DNA of 64,000 bases from Rhizobium sp. AQ_MP (GCF_014237835.1 NZ_JACJVI010000002.1:372001-436000), one strand, 5' to 3'. Shown: positions 40,984-50,937, counted from the stretch's first letter. Notes: generated by a model not told the origin, from the sequence alone. A program made the numbers and translations.

Positions 40984-43973
40984 GCGCTGCCAACCGTATT
41001 CCCGGCAAGGGCCGCCTGACGCCGGCGCTGACCGCCCGCTTCACCATCGATGGCCGCACGCTGACCGCTTACGAAGGCGATACCGTGGCTTCCGCCATGA
41101 TCGCCAATGGCATGCATCTCGCCGGCCGCTCGTTCAAGTATCACCGTCCGCGCGGTATCCTGACCGCAGGTCCGGAAGAGCCGAATGCGCTGCTCGACGT
41201 TTCGCGTGATGCAGCCCGCCGCCAGCCGAATGTGCGGGCGACCGTGCAGGAAGTCTTTGACGGCATGAAGATCGAGACGCAGAACCGCTGGCCGTCGCTG
41301 TCGCTCGACATCGGCGAGGTCAACAACCTGCTGTCACCCTTCTTCGCTGCCGGCTTCTACTACAAGACCTTCATGTGGCCGAAGGCTGCCTGGCACCAGA
41401 TCTATGAACCCTTCATCCGTCGCGCCGCCGGCCTCGGCCATGCGCCGAAGGAAGCAGATCCTGATCATTACGCCAATCGCTATGCGCATTGCGACGTGCT
41501 GGTCATCGGGGGCGGTGCTGCAGGTCTCGCGTCAGCATTGGCCGCCGCCCGGACGGGCATGCGCGTCATGATCGTCGACGAGCAGCCGGAAATGGGCGGT
41601 GCCTTCCACTTCGATACGGGCGCCACAGTCGACGGCCAGAGCGGCTGGGACTGGGCACAGGCGACCGTTGCCAAGCTCAAGGCCATGTCCAACGTCACCG
41701 TGCTCTCGCGCACAACGGCCTTCGGCTATCACAACCACAATTACGTGGCACTCGTTGAGCGCGTCACCGATCATATCGCCAAGCCGTCGAAGAACCAGCC
41801 GCGCGAGCGGCTGTGGCAGGTGCGTGCGAAGCGCGTGATCATCGCCAGCGGTGCGATCGAACGGCATATGGTGTTCGCCAACAACGACCGCCCGGGCATC
41901 ATGCTGGCCGCGGCGGGCCGCACCTATCTCAACCATTTCGGCGTCGCCGTCGGTGCCAAGGTTGGCGTCTATACGGCGCATGACTCGGCTTATGAAGCCG
42001 CAATCGATTTGAAGAAGGCGGGTGTTTCTGTGCCTGTCATCGTCGATGCCCGCGAGAAGCCCGGCGACAAGGTGCTGGCAGAGGCCCGCGCGCTTGGCAT
42101 CGAGGTGCTGACCGGTCATGGCGTGGTCGATACCGCTGGTCGTCTGCGCGTGCGCTCGATCACCGTTCGCCGCAATGGCGGCGGCTCCGCCCGCAAGATC
42201 GAGGTCGATGCGCTCCTGATGTGCGCTGGCTGGACGCCGTCCGTGCACATGTTCTCGCAGTCGCGCGGCAAGCTAAAGTTCGATGCCGCCAACCAGCGCT
42301 TCCTGCCGGATGTCTATGCCCAGGATTGCATTTGCGTTGGCGCCTGCAATGGCACCGACGATCTGCAGGCACTGCTCGACGAGGCAATCGCTGCCGGTCT
42401 CTCCTCGGCCAAGGCCGCGGGTGCGACCGAGACGCCGGACGTCTCGCTTTCGGGTGCCAATGTGCATGCCTGGACCGGTGGCATGATCGGCGCTGCCGAA
42501 GGCGCTGGCCGCGAGGACAACGTCAAGGCCTTCGTCGACTTCCAGCACGATGTCTGCGCCAAGGACATCCGCCTTGCCGTGCGCGAGGGCATGCATTCGA
42601 TCGAGCACATCAAGCGCTTCACGACGAACGGCATGGCCTCCGACCAGGGCAAGCTCTCCAATATGCATGGTCTGGCCATTGCGGCAGAAGTGCTCGGCAA
42701 GGAGATCCCGCAGGTCGGTCTCACCACCTTCCGCGCGCCTTATACGCCCGTCACCTTCGGCACGCTGATCAACCATTCGCGCGATGCGCTGTTTGATCCG
42801 GTTCGCAAGACGCCGATGCATGCCTATGAAGTGTCCCAGGGCGCCGTCTATGAAGATGTCGGCAACTGGAAGCGCGCCTGGTATTATCCAAAGGGCGGCG
42901 AAGACATGCATGCCGCCGTCAACCGCGAATGCAAGACGGTGCGCGAGGCAGCCGGTGTGTTCAACGCCTCGACGCTCGGCAAGATCGAGGTCGTGGGCCC
43001 CGATGCGGCCGAGTTCCTGAACCTGATGTACACCAATGCCTGGGACACGCTGAAGCCCGGCAAGGCGCGCTACGGCATCATGACGCGCGAAGACGGCTTC
43101 ATCTATGACGATGGCGTCGTCGGTCGTCTGGCCGAGGATCGCTTCCATGTGACCACCACGACGGGCGGTGCGCCGCGTGTGATGCATCATATGGAAGACT
43201 ATCTGCAGACGGAATTCCCGCATCTGAAGGTCTGGCTCACCTCGACCACCGAACAGTGGGCGGTTATTGCCGTCCAGGGTCCGAAGGCGCGCGATATCAT
43301 CGCGCCGTTCGTCGAGGGCATCGACATCTCCAACGAGGCCTTCCCGCATATGAGCGTGGCCGAAGGCAAGTTCTGCGGCGTGCCGACGCGTCTTTTCCGA
43401 GTGTCGTTCACCGGCGAGCTCGGCTTCGAAGTCAACGTTCCCGCCGATTTCGGCGCGGACGTCTTCCAGAAGATCTGGGAGCGTGCGCAGTCACTTGGTG
43501 CTTGCCTCTACGGCACGGAGACCATGCACGTGCTGCGCGCCGAAAAGGGTTACATCATCGTCGGTCAGGATACCGATGGCACGCTGACGGCTGACGATGC
43601 CGGCCTCTCCTGGGCGGTGTCGAAGAAGAAGACCGACTTTGTCGGCATTCGCGGCATGAAGCGGCCGGATCTCGTGAAGGAAGGCCGCAAGCAGCTTGTC
43701 GGCATGTTCACCAAGGATCCGAACGAAGTGCTGGAAGAGGGCGCGCAGATCGTTGCCAATCCGAACCAGCCGAAGCCGATGACCATGCTGGGTCACGTCA
43801 CCTCGTCCTACTGGTCGGAAAACCTCGGTCGCTCGATTGCGATTGCCATGGTGGCCGGTGGACGGGCCCGCATGGGTGAGACGCTTTACGTGCCGATGAA
43901 GGACAAGACCATCGCGGTCGAAGTGACCGACATGGTATTCTTTGACAAGGAAGGAGGCCGCATCCATGGCTGA
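40980..43973 (+). CDS. soxA: Sarcosine oxidase subunit alpha
   Basis: 997 residues, full length. N-terminal 2Fe-2S-like fold segment (TIDGRTLTAYEGDTVASAMIANG), NAD-binding VLVIGGGAAGLASALAAARTG near residue 175, and a C-terminal GCV_T/aminomethyltransferase domain (from about 610) that binds tetrahydrofolate (GELGFEVNVPADFG). Works with beta, gamma and delta in sarcosine breakdown, typical of glycine betaine or creatinine catabolism. Overlaps soxG by eight bases. Confidence 0.96.
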   Translation: MSAANRIPGKGRLTPALTARFTIDGRTLTAYEGDTVASAMIANGMHLAGRSFKYHRPRGILTAGPEEPNALLDVSRDAARRQPNVRATVQEVFDGMKIETQNRWPSLSLDIGEVNNLLSPFFAAGFYYKTFMWPKAAWHQIYEPFIRRAAGLGHAPKEADPDHYANRYAHCDVLVIGGGAAGLASALAAARTGMRVMIVDEQPEMGGAFHFDTGATVDGQSGWDWAQATVAKLKAMSNVTVLSRTTAFGYHNHNYVALVERVTDHIAKPSKNQPRERLWQVRAKRVIIASGAIERHMVFANNDRPGIMLAAAGRTYLNHFGVAVGAKVGVYTAHDSAYEAAIDLKKAGVSVPVIVDAREKPGDKVLAEARALGIEVLTGHGVVDTAGRLRVRSITVRRNGGGSARKIEVDALLMCAGWTPSVHMFSQSRGKLKFDAANQRFLPDVYAQDCICVGACNGTDDLQALLDEAIAAGLSSAKAAGATETPDVSLSGANVHAWTGGMIGAAEGAGREDNVKAFVDFQHDVCAKDIRLAVREGMHSIEHIKRFTTNGMASDQGKLSNMHGLAIAAEVLGKEIPQVGLTTFRAPYTPVTFGTLINHSRDALFDPVRKTPMHAYEVSQGAVYEDVGNWKRAWYYPKGGEDMHAAVNRECKTVREAAGVFNASTLGKIEVVGPDAAEFLNLMYTNAWDTLKPGKARYGIMTREDGFIYDDGVVGRLAEDRFHVTTTTGGAPRVMHHMEDYLQTEFPHLKVWLTSTTEQWAVIAVQGPKARDIIAPFVEGIDISNEAFPHMSVAEGKFCGVPTRLFRVSFTGELGFEVNVPADFGADVFQKIWERAQSLGACLYGTETMHVLRAEKGYIIVGQDTDGTLTADDAGLSWAVSKKKTDFVGIRGMKRPDLVKEGRKQLVGMFTKDPNEVLEEGAQIVANPNQPKPMTMLGHVTSSYWSENLGRSIAIAMVAGGRARMGETLYVPMKDKTIAVEVTDMVFFDKEGGRIHG

Positions 43974-44520
43974 TATGTCTGTTGCAGAACGCAAGACTGT
44001 TCTTGCCGGCTTCCATGGCGGCAGTGCCAAGGTGCGCCTCACCCCAGCACTTCCCGCCACCCGCGTCTCGCTGCGCGCCGCGGAAGACGGCGTTGCCGGG
44101 CTTTCGAAGTCGCTCGGTCTTAAGCTACCGACGAAACCTAAGACGTCCGTCTCAGCCAAGGGCCGTACGGCTTTCTGGATCGGTCCGGACGAGTGGTTCC
44201 TGATCGACGAGAAGGATGACGCGCTGATGGCCGACTGCGCGGCCTCCGGCGTGGTGCATTCGGCGACCGACATCTCCCACCGCAACACCGCGATCATCGT
44301 CTCGGGACCTGCGGCTGCCGATACGCTCAACGCGGCCTGCCCGCTCGACCTCTCGCTCGCCGCTTTCCCGGTCGGCGCCGTCACGCGCACCGTCTTCGGC
44401 AAGATCGAGATCATCCTCTATCGCGTCGAGGAAGAAACGTTCCGGGTCGAATGCTGGCGGTCCTTTGCGGAGTATGCATTTGGGATGCTGAGTGAAGGCG
44501 CGGAGGATGCCTCGCTCTGA
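43966..44520 (+). CDS. soxG: Sarcosine oxidase subunit gamma
   Basis: 184 residues from ATG 43966 with AAGGAGG eight bases upstream. The SoxG pattern is clear: RTAFWIGPDEWFLIDE, ATDISHRNTAIIVSGPAAADTLNAACPLDL, GAVTRTVFGKIEIILYRVEEETFRVECWRSFAEY. Structural subunit of the heterotetramer with a T-protein-like fold. Last gene of soxBDAG, followed by a strong terminator. Confidence 0.94.
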   Translation: MADMSVAERKTVLAGFHGGSAKVRLTPALPATRVSLRAAEDGVAGLSKSLGLKLPTKPKTSVSAKGRTAFWIGPDEWFLIDEKDDALMADCAASGVVHSATDISHRNTAIIVSGPAAADTLNAACPLDLSLAAFPVGAVTRTVFGKIEIILYRVEEETFRVECWRSFAEYAFGMLSEGAEDASL

Positions 44521-44548
44521 GGGGCGGGTGTTTGAAGGGATTTGAGGA

Positions 44549-44571
44549 GGCCGGGGTGACCCGGCCTTTTT
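44549..44571 (+). terminator. Terminator after soxBDAG
   Basis: GGCCGGG (44549-44555), loop GTGA, CCCGGCC (44560-44566), then five T. Confidence 0.9.
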
Positions 44572-44668
44572 GCAATTCGCGACACCTTGCCTAACAAGGG
44601 TTGCAAAAGCTCCTCGCACCTCCGCACTCCGCATCGCACAGGCTCGCAATCTGTCTCGGGCCATGATA

Positions 44669-44682
44669 GGTTACATGTAACC
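44669..44682. promoter_or_regulatory. Perfect palindrome, candidate MazE operator
   Basis: GGTTACATGTAACC is a perfect 14-base palindrome 45 bases before the antitoxin start. Position fits the autoregulatory operator of a toxin-antitoxin operon. Confidence 0.6.
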
Positions 44683-44727
44683 CGATCAAGGTCGTTAAAA
44701 AATGATGCGAAGCAGATGGAGCCTATC

Positions 44728-44967
44728 ATGTCCTCTATCGCCAAACCCAAGCCATCTCGCCTGAAGGTGAGCGAACATCGCGCGCGCCTGCGGTCGCAAG
44801 GTTTACGCCCGATCCAGATCTGGGTGCCGGATGTTCGTGCGCCAGCGTTCAAGGCGGAAGCGCATCGGCAGTCACTTGCAGTTGCAACGAGCGCTCATGC
44901 GCTGAGCGATCAGTCATTCATCGATGCGGCCTCCGCCATCGACTTCGAAGATGGTGAAGGTGCGTGA
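44728..44967 (+). CDS. MazE-like antitoxin (DUF3018 type)
   Basis: 79 residues from ATG 44728, with GGAG six bases upstream; ATG 44716 is an alternative. RLKVSEHRARLRSQGLRPIQIWVPDVRAPAF matches the MazE-like antitoxin family in Proteobacteria, followed by EAHRQSLAVATS and an acidic C terminus (IDFEDGEGA). Its stop overlaps the toxin start (GTGA at 44964). The palindrome upstream suggests autoregulation. Confidence 0.85.
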   Translation: MSSIAKPKPSRLKVSEHRARLRSQGLRPIQIWVPDVRAPAFKAEAHRQSLAVATSAHALSDQSFIDAASAIDFEDGEGA

Positions 44968-45311
44968 GACGCGGCGACATATGGACGGTCTCCGGCGGCA
45001 AGGACTATGCGGGAAAGCCCCGCCCCGTTGTCGTGGTGCAGGACGAGGCGTTTGACGCCACGGATTCCATCACCATCTGTGCCTTCACCACAGATGAAAC
45101 AGACGCACCGCTATTTCGGCTGCCGGTGACGCCGAATGAAAGAAACGGGTTGCATACGTCTTGCCGCCTCATGGTGGACAAAATCACGACAGTTCCGAAG
45201 TCCAAGATCGGAACAAAAGTCGGACGGTTGGATGACGCGGATATCCTGCGGCTCAACCAGGCTGTTCTTGTCTTTCTCGGTCTCGCAGGTTCGGCAAGAG
45301 TGGGCGCGTAG
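44964..45311 (+). CDS. MazF/PemK-type mRNA interferase toxin
   Basis: 115 residues with a GTG start overlapping the antitoxin stop. MRRGDIWTVSGG and GKPRPVVVVQDEAFD are the MazF/PemK N-terminal signatures (Arg and catalytic region); TSCRLMVDKITTVPKSKIGTKVGRL supplies the conserved Ser/Asp/Lys stretch. Expected to cut RNA at a short sequence, controlled by the MazE-like protein. Confidence 0.9.
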   Translation: MRRGDIWTVSGGKDYAGKPRPVVVVQDEAFDATDSITICAFTTDETDAPLFRLPVTPNERNGLHTSCRLMVDKITTVPKSKIGTKVGRLDDADILRLNQAVLVFLGLAGSARVGA

Positions 45312-45399
45312 CTGGCGAACGGCCCGCGTTGACCGGGGAGAACTGCAGTCGTGCATATTCCTCTTCAATTGACGCCGAAACTACGCGGCTTTGTTTGGC

Positions 45400-46467
45400 T
45401 CAACCAGTTGAACCTTCCCACCCGACCCATTTCACCCAGCGCCCGTGAAAATCCGCCCGGCCAATCTCGCGGGTCTCGCCTGATGGCCAGAGCGTGAGCA
45501 GGATTGCTGCCCCATCGGGCTTGCCGTCGGCCTCAAGCTGCAGGCGGGCGAGACGGGCGGCTTCCGTCGCACGGCTGCCGGCGTCGGCGATCAGGGCTTC
45601 ACCCTCGGCCTTCGGCGCCGGCGGGAGATATTGCCAGGCGATGGTGTGGTAGATCACATGGGTCATGCCCGGACGCGGCGTTGTCAGACGCTTGCGCAGC
45701 CAGTCGATCGCATCAGCCTTTTCGACCTTCAGGCCGCTTTCGGTCGCCATTTCAAGGGCTGCTGCCGTGCGGTCGAGGCGGTCCTGCTGGTCGGCCCAGA
45801 TATAGGAGAAGAGCCGCAGGCGGTCGTCTTCGAAGGCGGGGTCGAGCGGGTTCAAGTCGCAGCCGGCGCGTTCGGTGATCTCGATTGGGGCTTGCGGTGG
45901 CAGCGGACCTTCCCAGCGTGGGGCGAGTTCGACGGCGGAGGCTTGGCCCCAGCGGAAGTCTCCCAATTGGTAGCGGTAGCGATCCCATTGCAGGTTGAGG
46001 CCGGCGCTGGCGCCGATTTCCGAGAGGATCAGCGGCTTGCCGGTCAGCGCCGCAATCGTCAGGAAGCCGGGGAGCAGGGCGGAGGAGCGGCGCACCTCGT
46101 TGGTCTGCGGGGCGGATTTCAGGCGCTCCAGCATGAAGGCTTCGTCCCGGCGCATCGCGGCCTCGATCGCGGTCCAGAGCGTGTCGTCATCGACGGCCTG
46201 GGGTGGATAGACGGCTGACAAGGCCGGGTCCTGGCCGGAGCGCACAAGGGCGTGCAACGTGCCGGCCAGCCGCAGCGCGAGCGCATCGCCGGTACCGTCG
46301 GGGTTGCCGGGCCAGCCGAGGATCATGGCGCCGACACTGCTCTCCCCCGTCAACCGCTCTGCCGCCAGCGTGCAGATACGGGCAGTGAAGGGCGAACCGA
46401 GATCGGCGCAGGCCCTGGCCTGGCGGCGGAAACTTTCTCGGATCAGGTTTGCGCGGTTTTCGCTCAT
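45400..46467 (-). CDS. DUF2332 family protein
   Basis: 355 residues. FRRQARACADLGSPFTARICTLAAERL at the N terminus, the central LSEIGASAGLNLQWDRYRY, GCDLNPLDP and a C-terminal HGRWVKW characterise DUF2332. The SEIGASAGLNL segment looks like a nucleotide- or SAM-binding loop, but function is unknown. It is followed on the same strand, upstream by 20 bases, by the MaoC gene. Confidence 0.85.
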   Translation of the reverse strand: MSENRANLIRESFRRQARACADLGSPFTARICTLAAERLTGESSVGAMILGWPGNPDGTGDALALRLAGTLHALVRSGQDPALSAVYPPQAVDDDTLWTAIEAAMRRDEAFMLERLKSAPQTNEVRRSSALLPGFLTIAALTGKPLILSEIGASAGLNLQWDRYRYQLGDFRWGQASAVELAPRWEGPLPPQAPIEITERAGCDLNPLDPAFEDDRLRLFSYIWADQQDRLDRTAAALEMATESGLKVEKADAIDWLRKRLTTPRPGMTHVIYHTIAWQYLPPAPKAEGEALIADAGSRATEAARLARLQLEADGKPDGAAILLTLWPSGETREIGRADFHGRWVKWVGWEGSTG

Positions 46468-46487
46468 GATCTGCGGCGCCTTTCGTG

Positions 46488-46976
46488 TCAGACGCCTTCG
46501 GGGCGATCCTTCGGGTCGAACTGGGAAATGGTGATCCAGTCGGCGGTGAGTGCCGGCTTGCGCTCGTCCTCGATCTCGACAGTCACCTCGTAGGTGTTCA
46601 TCAGCATGCCGGCGCCGCGAAAGCGGGCTTCGGCGAGCCTGAAGGAGCCGCGAATGCGCTTGCCCGTGCGTACTGGCGACATGAAGCGAACCTTCTCGAA
46701 GCCATAGTTGATGCCCATGGTCTGCTCTATGATCTTCGGCAGGCAGTTATAGTTCATGGCAGACAGCAGCGAGAGCGTCAGGAAGCCGTGGGCGATGGTG
46801 CCACCAAAGGGTGTCTCGGCTGCAGCCCGAATGGGGTCGGTATGGATGAACTGGTGGTCCATGGTGGCGCCGGCGAAGGCGTCGATCATCGGCTGGTCGA
46901 CGGTGATCCAGTCGGATACGCCCACCACGGTTCCAACGAGGCCCGGCACGTCCTTGAGCGAAATCTCTTGCGGCAT
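46488..46976 (-). CDS. MaoC family (hot-dog fold) dehydratase
   Basis: 162 residues from ATG 46976. Hydratase motif AGATMDHQFIHTDP (catalytic Asp and His) and FGGTIAHGFLTLSLLS are classic MaoC/NodN signatures. Probably hydrates enoyl-thioesters. It lies 20 bases before the DUF2332 gene, same strand; no fatty-acid genes are nearby, so the pathway is unknown. Confidence 0.92.
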   Translation of the reverse strand: MPQEISLKDVPGLVGTVVGVSDWITVDQPMIDAFAGATMDHQFIHTDPIRAAAETPFGGTIAHGFLTLSLLSAMNYNCLPKIIEQTMGINYGFEKVRFMSPVRTGKRIRGSFRLAEARFRGAGMLMNTYEVTVEIEDERKPALTADWITISQFDPKDRPEGV

Positions 46977-47064
46977 GAAAAGAACCTGATCCTTCAATAA
47001 TTCCCGCAAGGTACAGCCGCTTGATGTCATGCGGAAGAGGCTAACGTCACTGGCGTCGAGAAAC

Positions 47065-49023
47065 TCAGGTCTCGACCCAGAAATCGACGCTGCGGGCTTT
47101 CACGCTGATCTTGGTGGCGCTGCGGCCGGTCTCAAGGCGGCGCCATTTGCATTTGTCCCGTGCGGGAAGCGAGAAGTCCTTCGGTTCGGTCGATCGGTTG
47201 AAAAGCACTGCGACACGGCACTCCTTGCCCGTCTCCCGATCATGGGAGGCAAGAGCCATGGCGAAGGCGCCGAGATCGGGCGTTTCCCAGTCGCCGACCG
47301 TCATCGGCTGGCCGTCGGCATTCAGCCATGCCACGTCATCCTCGCCGGTCAGGACACTCGTATCCATGAAGCAGGAGAAACGCTGGCGCATGGCGGCAAG
47401 CCGGGCGGTGGTTTCAATCAACTCCTCGTCGGCCTTCGACCAGTCGAGCCAGGTCAGCGCATTGTCCTGGCAGTAGGCATTGTTGTTGCCGCGTTGGGTG
47501 CGGCCGAACTCGTCGCCGGCTGTCAGCATGACGGCGCCCCGGCTGGCAAACAGCGTCGAGAGCAGGGCTTCGACATCCTGACGGCGCTTTTTCAGGATCG
47601 CCTTGTCGGACGTTTCACCCTCGACGCCGTTGTTCCAGGAATGGTTCTCGTTGTGGCCGTCCCTGTTTTCCTCGCCATTCGCCTCGTTGTGTTTGTGCTC
47701 AAAGGAAACGAGGTCGTAGAGCGAGAAGCCGTCATGGGCGGCGATGAAATTGACGCTGCGTGTCTGGCCGTGGCCGTCATGGGCGAAGAGATCGGCGGAG
47801 CCTGCGAGTGCGGTTGCGAGATCTCCTGTCGTCCCGGCGTCGCCCCGCCAGTGGCGGCGGAAGGTATCGCGGGCCCGGTCGTTCCATTCGAGGAAGGCGG
47901 GCGGGAAGCGGCCGAGCTGGTACCCGCCAGGGCCAATGTCCCAGGGTTCGGCAATCAGGATGCGATCCTCCAGCACCTCGTCCTCAAGGATTGCCCTGAG
48001 CGTCGGGGCATCCTGACGGAAGCCGTCCCAGTGCCGACCCATGATCGGCGCGAGGTCGAAGCGGAAACCGTCGATACCGGCCGAAAGCACGAAGTGGCGA
48101 AGCGTATCGATGATCAGCCGGCGGACAAAAGGATGGTCGCAGGCCAGCGTATTGCCGCAGCCGGTGTCATTGACCAGCATGCCGGGATCATCCGCCACAT
48201 GGCGGAAGAGCGAGCGATTGTCGATGCCACGCATGGAAAGCGTTGTCCCCAGGACATCGCTTTCGCCGGTATGGTTGAAGACAAGGTCGAGGATGACGCC
48301 GATGCCCTCGGCATGAAGGGCGGCGACCGTCTCGCGCAATTCCTTGACACCGCCTGGCACAAGGCGCGGATCGAGCGCCATCATGGCGACGGGATTGTAA
48401 CCCCAGCTGTTGGTGAGGCCGAGCGGGGGCAGGTGCCGCTCATCGATCCAGGCGGTGATCGGCATCAGTTCGACCATGTCGACGCCGATGCGTCTGAGAT
48501 GGGCTAGGATGGCGGGGTGGGCGAGGGCTGCGAGTGTGCCGCGTTGGGCGTCCGGCACATCCGGATGCAGCATGGTCAGCGCCTTGACGTTGACCTCGTA
48601 GATGAAGCCGCTGCGCTCGCCGAGCGGCATCATCGGCCTCAGCGGCTTGTGGGCCTTCAGGATCGCCTTCGGCATCAGGGCCGCCGTATCGATGCCGAAT
48701 TGGCCAAGCCGTGGATCATGAACGAAAGGGCGGTCGAGTTCGGTCGCATAGGGGTCGACCAGCAGTTTGGATGGATCGTACCAGTGGCCCTCGGCCGGAT
48801 CATAGGGGCCGTGGATGCGGAAGCCGTAGCGGGCGCGTTCCTTCATCCCCTCGACGAAGACGTGGTGCACGTCGCCATCGCCACGGGTCATCGAGAGGCG
48901 GGCGAGTTCGCTTTCGCCGCTCTCGTCGAAGAGGCAGAGTTCCACGCGTTCGGCATGATGCGACCAGAGACGGACATCGGCACCCGTCTTGCCTATGGTG
49001 GCTCCGAGCATCGGCATGGTCAT
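47065..49023 (-). CDS. glgX: Glycogen debranching enzyme GlgX
   Basis: 652 residues. N-terminal CBM48-like domain (HHVFVEGMKERARYGFRIHGPY) then a GH13 barrel: VILDLVFNHTGE, GIDGFRFDLAPIMG (nucleophile Asp), LIAEPWDIGPGGYQLG (acid Glu), NFIAAHDGFSLYDLV (HD). Hydrolyses alpha-1,6 branches of glycogen after phosphorylase trimming. Functionally belongs to the glg cluster but is separated from pgm by the ars operon, and has an 82-base spacer upstream with no evident terminator from arsH. Confidence 0.95.
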   Translation of the reverse strand: MTMPMLGATIGKTGADVRLWSHHAERVELCLFDESGESELARLSMTRGDGDVHHVFVEGMKERARYGFRIHGPYDPAEGHWYDPSKLLVDPYATELDRPFVHDPRLGQFGIDTAALMPKAILKAHKPLRPMMPLGERSGFIYEVNVKALTMLHPDVPDAQRGTLAALAHPAILAHLRRIGVDMVELMPITAWIDERHLPPLGLTNSWGYNPVAMMALDPRLVPGGVKELRETVAALHAEGIGVILDLVFNHTGESDVLGTTLSMRGIDNRSLFRHVADDPGMLVNDTGCGNTLACDHPFVRRLIIDTLRHFVLSAGIDGFRFDLAPIMGRHWDGFRQDAPTLRAILEDEVLEDRILIAEPWDIGPGGYQLGRFPPAFLEWNDRARDTFRRHWRGDAGTTGDLATALAGSADLFAHDGHGQTRSVNFIAAHDGFSLYDLVSFEHKHNEANGEENRDGHNENHSWNNGVEGETSDKAILKKRRQDVEALLSTLFASRGAVMLTAGDEFGRTQRGNNNAYCQDNALTWLDWSKADEELIETTARLAAMRQRFSCFMDTSVLTGEDDVAWLNADGQPMTVGDWETPDLGAFAMALASHDRETGKECRVAVLFNRSTEPKDFSLPARDKCKWRRLETGRSATKISVKARSVDFWVET

Positions 49024-49105
49024 GGGTCGCCTCGCGGTCCGTGTGATTCGCTCGCCTGAAAAGGAACAATAGCAGGCGGGCGATTCCCGGCCAGAGCGGT
49101 TGCGT

Positions 49106-49816
49106 TTACATCGCCTTCAGGTTCACACCCTTTACGGCCATCTCCTTGCGCTCGCTGTAGCGATCGGTGAGGTATTCGGAGATATCGCGGGTTAGCAGCG
49201 TGAACTTCACCAGTTCCTCGCAGACATCCACGACGCGCTCGTAATAGGAGGAGGGCTTCATCCGGCCGTCGGCATCGAATTCCTGGTAGGCTTTGGCCAC
49301 CGAGGACTGGTTGGGGATGGTGATCATCCGCATCCAGCGGCCGAGCAGGCGCATGGCATTGACCGCGTTGAACGACTGCGAGCCGCCAGAGACCTGCATG
49401 ACGGCGAGCGTCTTGCCCTGGGTCGGGCGGACAGCGCCGACCGACAGCGGTATCCAGTCGATCTGCGCCTTCATGATGCCGGTCAGCGTGCCGTGGCGCT
49501 CAGGGCTCACCCAGACCTGGCCTTCGGACCATTGGGAAAGATCCCGCAGTTCCTGCACCTTGGGATGGCTCACCGGCGCATCGTCGGGGAGCGGCAGGCC
49601 GGAGGGATCGAAAACCCTGACATCAGCGCCGAAATGCTCCAGCAGGCGCTTGGCTTCCATCGCGAGCAGGCGGCTGTAGGAGACCTGCCGCAGGGAACCG
49701 TAAAGAATCAGGATGCGCGGCTTATGGGTCGAGAAGGGGCGCCGCAGCGCCTCAAGATCGGGCAGGCGCAGGTGATCGAGATCGGCGGCGGGCAGGTCTA
49801 CTTTCACATCAGACAA
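49106..49816 (-). CDS. arsH: ArsH, NADPH-dependent FMN reductase / organoarsenical oxidase
   Basis: 236 residues if started at TTG 49816 (GGAGG nine bases upstream); GTG 49807 or a start at 49834 are alternatives. It overlaps arsC by eight bases. Flavodoxin-like fold: [20 protein letters not shown] (FMN phosphate loop), [39 protein letters not shown]. ArsH oxidises trivalent organoarsenicals and helps redox cycling. Last gene of the ars operon. Confidence 0.93.
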   Translation of the reverse strand: MSDVKVDLPAADLDHLRLPDLEALRRPFSTHKPRILILYGSLRQVSYSRLLAMEAKRLLEHFGADVRVFDPSGLPLPDDAPVSHPKVQELRDLSQWSEGQVWVSPERHGTLTGIMKAQIDWIPLSVGAVRPTQGKTLAVMQVSGGSQSFNAVNAMRLLGRWMRMITIPNQSSVAKAYQEFDADGRMKPSSYYERVVDVCEELVKFTLLTRDISEYLTDRYSERKEMAVKGVNLKAM

Positions 49817-50234
49817 TGCGCTTGCCCTCCGCATCGAGCACGGCCTCGCCGTCTTCCTTGACGAAGGCGGAGGTGAAGGCGTCGGCGGGAAGGATGTCGA
49901 GCACCACTTCGGAGGGCCGGCAAAGGCGGGTGCCCATGTCAGTGACGACAAGCGGACGGTTGATCAGGATTGGCGTCGCGATCATCGCGTCGAGCAACTG
50001 GTCATCGGAGAGGGCCGGATCGGCGAGGCCAAGTTCTTCGTAGGGCGTGCCCTTTTCGCGGATGGCCTGACGCACGGAGAGGCCGGCGTCGGCGATCATC
50101 TTTGCCAGTTCGGTCTTGCTCGGCGGGGTCTTCAGATATTCGATGACCGTGGGCTCGATGCCGGCATGGCGGATGAGGTCGAGCGTGTTGCGCGAGGTGC
50201 CGCAGGCCGGGTTGTGATAGATGGTGACGTTCAT
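49809..50234 (-). CDS. arsC: Glutaredoxin-dependent arsenate reductase ArsC
   Basis: 141 residues, standard. Catalytic Cys11 in [11 protein letters not shown], the three arginines of the R773-type enzyme (in [29 protein letters not shown]). Reduces arsenate to arsenite with glutathione/glutaredoxin. ATGA overlap with aqpS upstream and 8-base overlap with arsH downstream. Confidence 0.94.
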   Translation of the reverse strand: MNVTIYHNPACGTSRNTLDLIRHAGIEPTVIEYLKTPPSKTELAKMIADAGLSVRQAIREKGTPYEELGLADPALSDDQLLDAMIATPILINRPLVVTDMGTRLCRPSEVVLDILPADAFTSAFVKEDGEAVLDAEGKRIV

Positions 50235-50932
50235 GGACGTTCCGTTCCTTCGGGTATGATCGGGGGGATTTGGTTGCGGCTCTCGGCGAAGAGCCAGGCG
50301 GCGATAGCGGCTGCGATCAGGGCGCCGGCAATCTGAGACAGTATGAAGCCGGTGAGGTCGATTGGCCGAATGCCGGCAAAGGTGTTGGTGAGGCTGCGGG
50401 CAATGGCGACGGCCGGATTGGCAAACGAGGTCGAGGCGGTGAACCAGTAGGCAGCCGTGATGTAGAGGCCGACCAGCATGGGTATCGCGTCCGTCTTGAA
50501 ACGCAAGCCACCGAGGATGGTCAGGATCAGGCCAAACGTGGCGACCGTTTCGGCCGTCCACTGCGCCGACCCCGTACGGACCGTTTCCGAGACCTGGAAT
50601 ATCGATAGTTCGAACATGGCATGGGCGACAAGCGTGCCGGCGATGCCGCCGAGGATCTGGGCGAGCATGTAAGGCAGCACGGAGGAGGCTTCCAGCTCCT
50701 TGCGCAGGGCAAAGACGAGCGTCACGGCCGGGTTGAAATGGGCGCCGGAAATCGGCCCGAGAATGGTGATCAGCACGAAGAGGATGGCGCCGGTCGGGAT
50801 CGTGTTTCCGAGCAGGGACACGGCGACATCGTCGGAGAGACGATCGGCCATGATGCCCGAGCCGACGACGGTGGCGACCAGGATCGCGGTGCCAAGTGCT
50901 TCGGCTGTGAGGCGACGGGGAAGGTCGGTCAT
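50231..50932 (-). CDS. aqpS: Aquaporin-family arsenite channel AqpS
   Basis: 233 residues, six helices and two half-helices. NPA motifs: GAHFNPAVTLVFAL and FANPAVAIARSL. In Sinorhizobium meliloti an aquaglyceroporin replaces ArsB in the ars operon and lets arsenite leave the cell down its gradient; the same arrangement is seen here (no arsB or acr3). Overlaps arsC by four bases. Confidence 0.9.
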   Translation of the reverse strand: MTDLPRRLTAEALGTAILVATVVGSGIMADRLSDDVAVSLLGNTIPTGAILFVLITILGPISGAHFNPAVTLVFALRKELEASSVLPYMLAQILGGIAGTLVAHAMFELSIFQVSETVRTGSAQWTAETVATFGLILTILGGLRFKTDAIPMLVGLYITAAYWFTASTSFANPAVAIARSLTNTFAGIRPIDLTGFILSQIAGALIAAAIAAWLFAESRNQIPPIIPEGTERP

Positions 50933-50937
50933 GGTCT

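Noticed and set aside
47029..48507. 492-residue plus-strand frame opposite glgX
   Set aside because: Antisense shadow of a well-conserved GH13 enzyme.
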